DNA of 64,000 nt. Origin: an uncultured Merdimonas sp. (GTDB lineage: Bacteria; Bacillota; Clostridia; Lachnospirales; Lachnospiraceae). The notes under the pieces are model-generated. The model saw only the letters and a list, made by a program, of their open reading frames with translations, was not told where the DNA came from and searched no databases. The first letter of the stretch is position 1. The number at the start of each line of letters is the position of its first letter. Shown here piece by piece: positions 60,538 to 64,000 of the stretch. A program made the position numbers and the translations under genes. The DNA lies in assembly GCA_944378225.1 (NCBI GenBank), contig CALWGE010000004.1, positions 1 to 64,000 of the forward strand, in the 5' to 3' direction.

Positions 60538-61310
60538 GAGAAAAAACGCCTCCATACGGCAAAAAGAAACAGAGCTGTGTCAAATATTATAATGTACACA
60601 ATGATTTTTTTCCTGGGCGGTCTGTTCTCTGATAATACATGTATGCGACCGTCATAGCAGCGGGCTTCCATGGCATCATAGAGTCTGCCGGAACGCTGAA
60701 AAGCGCGGATCATCAGTGCGGATCCCAGAAGGCCGAAGGATCTCAGGGAGGTTTTGTAATCTCTGTTCCCCAACCGGCAGTTCTGAGATGTGGCAATGGC
60801 ATCGGCAGTTTCCAGAAGAATAAAAATGAACCGGTAAATCAGAAGCATAAGTTCAGTCAGGAGCGCCGGACAGCGAAGCCTGTGGAGAACTTCCAGAATA
60901 TCCGGAACGGGAGTCGTAAAGGACAGGAAATACAGACAGGAAACAGCAGCAAGCGCAGTGAAAATCAGCTGTACAGCATAGAGAAAAGAGTCTGTACCTA
61001 CAGTCAGATACCAGCTGCCTACAGGAATGGCCAGAAGATCGAGAGGAGCTTTTTTGATATGGAACATGACAGCCAGGGTACTGAGGAAGAGAAACGCAAG
61101 CGGAACAGTCAGAAACCTCAGATACCGCCGGACAGGGATCCCTCCTTTCCATATGGACAGAATCCCTGTCACAGCCAGTACAATACATGCCGTTGCAGTG
61201 GAACGACTCATTACACAAATACAAAGTGTAATCACTGCAAAGGCAAATTTTTCACCCGCGTTTTCATATCGAAGCCTGGAATTATAACAGAGCTTATCAA
61301 TTGCAATCAC
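60534..61310 (-). CDS. cbiQ: Cobalt ECF transporter transmembrane protein
   Basis: 258 residues: MIAIDKLCYNSRLRYENAGE at the start, about five hydrophobic segments, and the cytoplasmic coupling motifs seen in EcfT proteins (ALMIRAFQRSGRLYDAMEAR contains the A-R-G-type motif). It links the ATPase to the substrate-binding CbiM/CbiN. It starts with GTG and overlaps the cbiN end by 14 bases. Confidence 0.92.
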   Translation of the reverse strand: MIAIDKLCYNSRLRYENAGEKFAFAVITLCICVMSRSTATACIVLAVTGILSIWKGGIPVRRYLRFLTVPLAFLFLSTLAVMFHIKKAPLDLLAIPVGSWYLTVGTDSFLYAVQLIFTALAAVSCLYFLSFTTPVPDILEVLHRLRCPALLTELMLLIYRFIFILLETADAIATSQNCRLGNRDYKTSLRSFGLLGSALMIRAFQRSGRLYDAMEARCYDGRIHVLSENRPPRKKIIVYIIIFDTALFLFAVWRRFFS

Positions 61311-61620
61311 GGGCAGAATCTTCCTCCTGTTTCATCCATTTTTTTCGCTCTACAAATCTTCCCATAATAAAAGAGATGATTCCGACGCCAATGCCGGTCT
61401 GGATACAGAAGAAAAGGCTTTCTACCTCACCGGGTAATTCTCCGCCGATAAGAGTTTCCAGAATTGGTGCAGCCCAGGGGTCATAGGAAGAATCCACTTC
61501 CTCTACTACCTGGCTGCCTGCGTCATCAGAACCGCCGAATTCAGCATCTTTCAGAACAAAAAGAGGAATCAGTGCAATCAGGCAAATCAGAACAATTCCA
61601 AGAATGACAGTCTTTTTCAT
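61297..61620 (-). CDS. cbiN: Cobalt transport protein CbiN
   Basis: About 107 residues: an N-terminal TM helix (about 4-22), the conserved DAEFGGSDDAGSQ extracellular segment, YDPWAAPILE, and a second TM helix (about 75-93). CbiN is the small auxiliary subunit needed for cobalt loading of CbiM. AGGAGG upstream is 11 bases from this ATG and 5 from a GTG two codons earlier (61626); either may be used. Confidence 0.92.
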   Translation of the reverse strand: MKKTVILGIVLICLIALIPLFVLKDAEFGGSDDAGSQVVEEVDSSYDPWAAPILETLIGGELPGEVESLFFCIQTGIGVGIISFIMGRFVERKKWMKQEEDSARDCN

Positions 61621-61622
61621 AA

Positions 61623-62369
61623 TCACTTCGCCTCCTTTAAGAATCCAATGGCGCGCAGCTCAGGCTTTGCATAGGTTTCCAGTCCCATGACAATCAGCAC
61701 AGTGATGATACCTTCGATGATAGCCAGAGGTACCTGGGTGGGAGCGAAGACAGCCAGAAATTCCACAAGGGCCTCACCCATGGTTACATCAGCATGATGT
61801 GCCAGAGCCAGCTGCAGGGCAGTGATACAGTAAGTAAACAGATCTCCCAGAGCGGCGGCAAGAAAAATGCCGACTTTTCGATTTATACGAACTTTTTTAC
61901 AGAGAAGATAAATTCCCCAGGAAACAAAGGGACCTGCAATGGCCATGGAGAAGGTATTTGCCCCTATGGTGGTCAGTCCCCCGTGTGCCAGCAGAAGAGC
62001 CTGAAACAGAAGGACTATAAGGCCGAGAATGGATACTGCAGTGGGGCCGAAGAGAATGGCGCCCAGACCTGTTCCGGTCATATGAGAACAGCTTCCGAAC
62101 ATAGTGGGAATCTTCAGTGAAGAAATCACGAAGACAAAAGCCCCGGACATGGCCAGCAAAGTGATCAGATTTCGGTGTTCCCGGAGAGTTTTCCTGATAG
62201 AAAAGAAACCTGCAGCCAGAAACGGAAGACACAGCACGCCCCAGGCAATGCAGAAGCCTCCCGGGAGATAGCCTTCCATAATGTGCATGGCATTCACCCT
62301 GGGGGCAATGCCGAAAGTCAGTGCACAGACAGATGTCAGTGCCAGAATACGTTTTTCTTGTTTACTCAT
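61623..62369 (-). CDS. cbiM: Cobalt transport protein CbiM with N-terminal signal extension
   Basis: 248 residues. After a hydrophobic leader (about 9-27) ending PRVNA come Met28-His29-Ile30 and MEGYLP. In CbiM the MHI at the mature N-terminus supplies cobalt ligands, so cleavage after Ala27 would expose it. FGSCSHMTGTGLGAILFGP and the TIGANTFSMAIAGP segment hold the remaining conserved residues. It is the cobalt-binding S-component of the ECF transporter. ATG 62369 is chosen over 62387 because AAGGAG precedes it. A cobalamin riboswitch controls it. Confidence 0.93.
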   Translation of the reverse strand: MSKQEKRILALTSVCALTFGIAPRVNAMHIMEGYLPGGFCIAWGVLCLPFLAAGFFSIRKTLREHRNLITLLAMSGAFVFVISSLKIPTMFGSCSHMTGTGLGAILFGPTAVSILGLIVLLFQALLLAHGGLTTIGANTFSMAIAGPFVSWGIYLLCKKVRINRKVGIFLAAALGDLFTYCITALQLALAHHADVTMGEALVEFLAVFAPTQVPLAIIEGIITVLIVMGLETYAKPELRAIGFLKEAK

Positions 62370-62425
62370 TTTTTCTCCTTTCTTCATATGCGTAACAGAA
62401 TTCTGCCAGTAGGGTTTTGCGGCAT

Positions 62426-62456
62426 AAAAAAAGCTGCCGGCAGTCCCGACAGGCAG
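62426..62456 (-). terminator. Putative terminator of the cobalamin riboswitch
   Basis: Read on the minus strand, CTGCC (62452-62456) pairs with GGCAG (62434-62438), with weaker inner pairs, followed by C and seven Ts (62426-62432). It lies between the aptamer and cbiM, ~57 bases from the start codon, where an expression-platform terminator is expected. Confidence 0.65.
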
Positions 62457-62514
62457 TCAGAAGAACAAGCAGGATAGCGGTATATCAGAATTGAGATGCT
62501 ATGAGCCAACCTGT

Positions 62515-62740
62515 TCTTACACGAGGCCATCGTTCGTAACCTGGTGTAAATCTCGTGTACAAGGCAGGTCTTCTGACTTGGGTATCTTCGCCATATTTCG
62601 GGCCTTCCCGGAAATATTTCCAGTGACCAGGATTTAAAAAATCCTATGAAGAAATATGGTTCCTCCCTTACAGCGGCGTGACCGTGTGAGCTTTTCACTC
62701 AGCTTCCCTATTCTCCCGATGTATACGGACACCATTGTAC
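62515..62740 (-). promoter_or_regulatory. Cobalamin (B12) riboswitch
   Basis: On the minus strand the B12 box AGTCAGAAGACCTGCC occupies 62563-62578, upstream of cbiM. It is preceded by a structured region containing GGGAAGC, CACGGTCACGCCGCTGT and GGGAGGAACC elements typical of the aptamer core. A downstream hairpin arm (CACGAGATTTACACC with GTAAG) follows. Binding of adenosylcobalamin should favour termination, shutting off cobalt uptake. The boundaries are approximate. Confidence 0.93.
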
Positions 62741-62757
62741 ATTCAATTCTGAGTTTT

Positions 62758-62785
62758 ATTCTAGCATATCCTGCCAGATTGTCAA
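62758..62785 (-). promoter_or_regulatory. Promoter of the cobalamin riboswitch-cbiMNQO operon
   Basis: On the minus strand TTGACA (62780-62785, perfect) and TAGAAT (62758-62763) are 16 bases apart, with an extended TGC just ahead of the -10. It is 18 bases from the start of the riboswitch region. Confidence 0.8.
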
Positions 62786-62845
62786 TTCTGTATTTTGTAT
62801 CTGAGCATTTTTTACAGAAGGAGAGACTTTAATTACAGATCAGCT

Positions 62846-64000
62846 TTATTCTTTGGGTATCCGGAGTACCTGACCCACATAAATGGTTTCGCTGGTAAGC
62901 TGGTTCAGTTCCATGATTTCCGGATAACGCTTGCCATCCCCCAGAAGTTTCTGGGATATTTTCCAGAGGGTATCGCCTTTTCGGACTTCATATATGAAGT
63001 ACTCCGCAGTATCTGTGCTGTCATCCGGTGCAGGTACTTCTGTATCGGGAGTATTGCCATCCATCCAGCTTTCATAGTTTTCCCAGATAGAAGGATCCTC
63101 CTGTCCCAGAGCCCAGGATCCTGCACCTTTGAGACCATATTTTTCGATCAGGGAAAGCTTGGCCTGATAGGAACGGGCATCATCATACCAGGCCACATAG
63201 CGTCCGGGCAGAAGCACAAAATCACTGCCTACTGTGTACTGGGGACTGGAATCTGTAATGGTAAACTCTGCCTTGACAGCCTGGGCGGTTTCATCATAGG
63301 TGACAGTGGCTCCTGTAGTTTTTACGATATCCTGAATCACCCGGCTTCCAGTGCCTTTTCCGACAATACGGGTACTGTCCAGACTCCAGACACGGCCGTA
63401 GAGAGGAACTCCCAGCACCAGTTTATCCGGACTTACGTAAGTCAGAGCGTGCCGGATAGAACGTTCCACAAAATCCACACTGGCAACAGGTCCTGCTTCT
63501 CCTCCTTCGAAATGCTCATCGTATGCCATGAGCATGAGATAGTCTGCATGCTCGGCAAGCGCAGCATAGTCATAAGAACCATGCCAGCCCACCTGCCAGT
63601 TATTTGGGTTGGCAGCCACTGCTACGGAAAGTTCCTTCCCTTCGGGAAGCTTTTCGCGCAGCAGGCGTACCAGTTCCGTATACTGATCTTTCTGCTCATG
63701 GGTGACATTTTCGATATCCACATTGACACCATCCAGATTGTATTCTTCCACATAGGAAGCAATCTGTGTGGAAAGTGTTTCCACATCCTTGAGAGCGTTG
63801 ATGCCCGCAGTCCGGTTCCAGTGATTGCTCAGGAAGGGAACAACCTTTAAGCCCTTTGCATGCATCTGTTCAATGAAGGAAGTGCTGGGATGATTTAATA
63901 CCAGACTGCCGTCTTCTGCAATATTGAAATAGCTGGGTGCCACTGTATCCAGTACATTTCCGGTCTGGTTGACATATTCATAATACTGCTGCTCTGTGCC
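62846..64000 (-). CDS. GH18 family glycosidase with C-terminal LysM domain (5' end outside window)
   Basis: At least 384 residues; the frame stays open to base 64000, so the start is beyond the window, and the GTG at 63943 is internal (VAPSYFNI). The GH18 barrel shows HAKGLKVVPFLSNHW, the catalytic LDGVNVDIENVT (DxxDxE-type, final Glu as acid), AVAANPNNWQVGWHGSYDY, YLMLMAYDEHF, LVLGVPLYGRVW and PGRYVAWYDDARSYQAK. After an acidic linker, residues near the C-terminus form a LysM repeat (EVRKGDTLWKISQKLLGDGK). It resembles YaaH/SleL-like N-acetylglucosaminidases acting on peptidoglycan. Surface or spore location is inferred. Confidence 0.88.
   Translation of the reverse strand, partial: GTEQQYYEYVNQTGNVLDTVAPSYFNIAEDGSLVLNHPSTSFIEQMHAKGLKVVPFLSNHWNRTAGINALKDVETLSTQIASYVEEYNLDGVNVDIENVTHEQKDQYTELVRLLREKLPEGKELSVAVAANPNNWQVGWHGSYDYAALAEHADYLMLMAYDEHFEGGEAGPVASVDFVERSIRHALTYVSPDKLVLGVPLYGRVWSLDSTRIVGKGTGSRVIQDIVKTTGATVTYDETAQAVKAEFTITDSSPQYTVGSDFVLLPGRYVAWYDDARSYQAKLSLIEKYGLKGAGSWALGQEDPSIWENYESWMDGNTPDTEVPAPDDSTDTAEYFIYEVRKGDTLWKISQKLLGDGKRYPEIMELNQLTSETIYVGQVLRIPKE

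Noticed and set aside
60639..61367. A 242-residue plus-strand open frame across cbiQ
   Set aside because: Gln, Asn and Lys-rich antisense frame inside the coupled cbiMNQO operon.
62795..63850. A 351-residue plus-strand open frame opposite the GH18 gene
   Set aside because: Antisense of a well-supported GH18-LysM protein; no motif or ribosome binding site.
1..64000. CRISPR array, insertion sequence, prophage, tRNA or rRNA genes
   Set aside because: No regularly spaced repeats, transposase or integrase motifs, or tRNA-like cloverleaf with CCA-proximal T-loop were noticed on either strand; a tool search could still reveal remnants.

Overview
The window looks like a chromosomal segment of a Gram-positive clostridium, most likely a Lachnospiraceae member. 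The basis is the gene order rho-rpmE-yqhQ(DUF1385)-prmC-prfA, a tryptophan T-box, two type III glutamine synthetases, AGGAGG-type ribosome binding sites, and frequent GTG/TTG starts. No rRNA, tRNA, CRISPR array or insertion sequence was found. The genus is not resolved.

Layout. Bases 1-700 hold the 3' end of a YbbR/CdaR-like gene and an HPr-like gene. Bases 665-8062 hold a DUF2142 membrane protein, a Wzx-type flippase and three tandem GT2 glycosyltransferases. Bases 8082-11436 are a self-contained tryptophan-regulated unit: promoter, T-box with a UGG specifier, and an ABC transporter (trpXYZ type) ending in a terminator. Bases 11523-26512 form a long cell-surface polysaccharide operon: GT4, GT2 and polyprenyl-phosphate glycosyltransferases, DUF2304, dTDP-4-dehydrorhamnose reductase, GT-C membrane enzymes, an MBOAT/SGNH pair and two acyltransferase-3 proteins. 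It ends with a HisC-like aminotransferase and a cytidylyltransferase-oxidoreductase fusion. A convergent CDP-glycerol glycerophosphotransferase-like gene follows. Bases 27767-32839 are the core block rho, rpmE, yqhQ, prmC, prfA.

Bases 32868-44978 are a second polysaccharide block: acyltransferase-3, a second MBOAT/SGNH pair, FdtB/FdtA-like 3-amino-sugar enzymes, two GtrB-like GT2s, a secreted GDSL enzyme and two GT-C enzymes. Bases 45123-53543 carry dus, glmM, a sugar-phosphate nucleotidyltransferase, an ABC exporter, DUF2156, hisC and a lipid kinase. Bases 53584-58065 carry two glutamine synthetase III paralogs with a promoter and attenuator-like terminator between them. Bases 58150-59657 hold a 4Fe-4S protein divergent from a Crp/Fnr regulator. 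Bases 59680-62785 hold a cobalamin-riboswitch-controlled cobalt ECF transporter (cbiMNQO). The window ends in a truncated GH18-LysM glycosidase.

How the genes fit together. The two polysaccharide blocks supply activated sugars (RfbD, FdtA/B, possibly a CDP-linked amino alcohol), cytoplasmic glycosyl transfer, flipping, transfer from polyprenyl-phosphate sugars by GT-C enzymes outside the membrane, and O-acylation. No rmlA, rmlB or rmlC, polymerase or initiating phosphoglycosyltransferase was recognised here, so those steps must be encoded elsewhere. The most unusual elements are the cytidylyltransferase-Gfo/Idh/MocA fusion beside a HisC-like aminotransferase, an apparently inactivated GT-C paralog, a beta-rich domain recurring in two GT-C proteins, the palindrome plus terminator between the two glnN genes, and three evenly spaced half-sites ahead of the Crp/Fnr gene.
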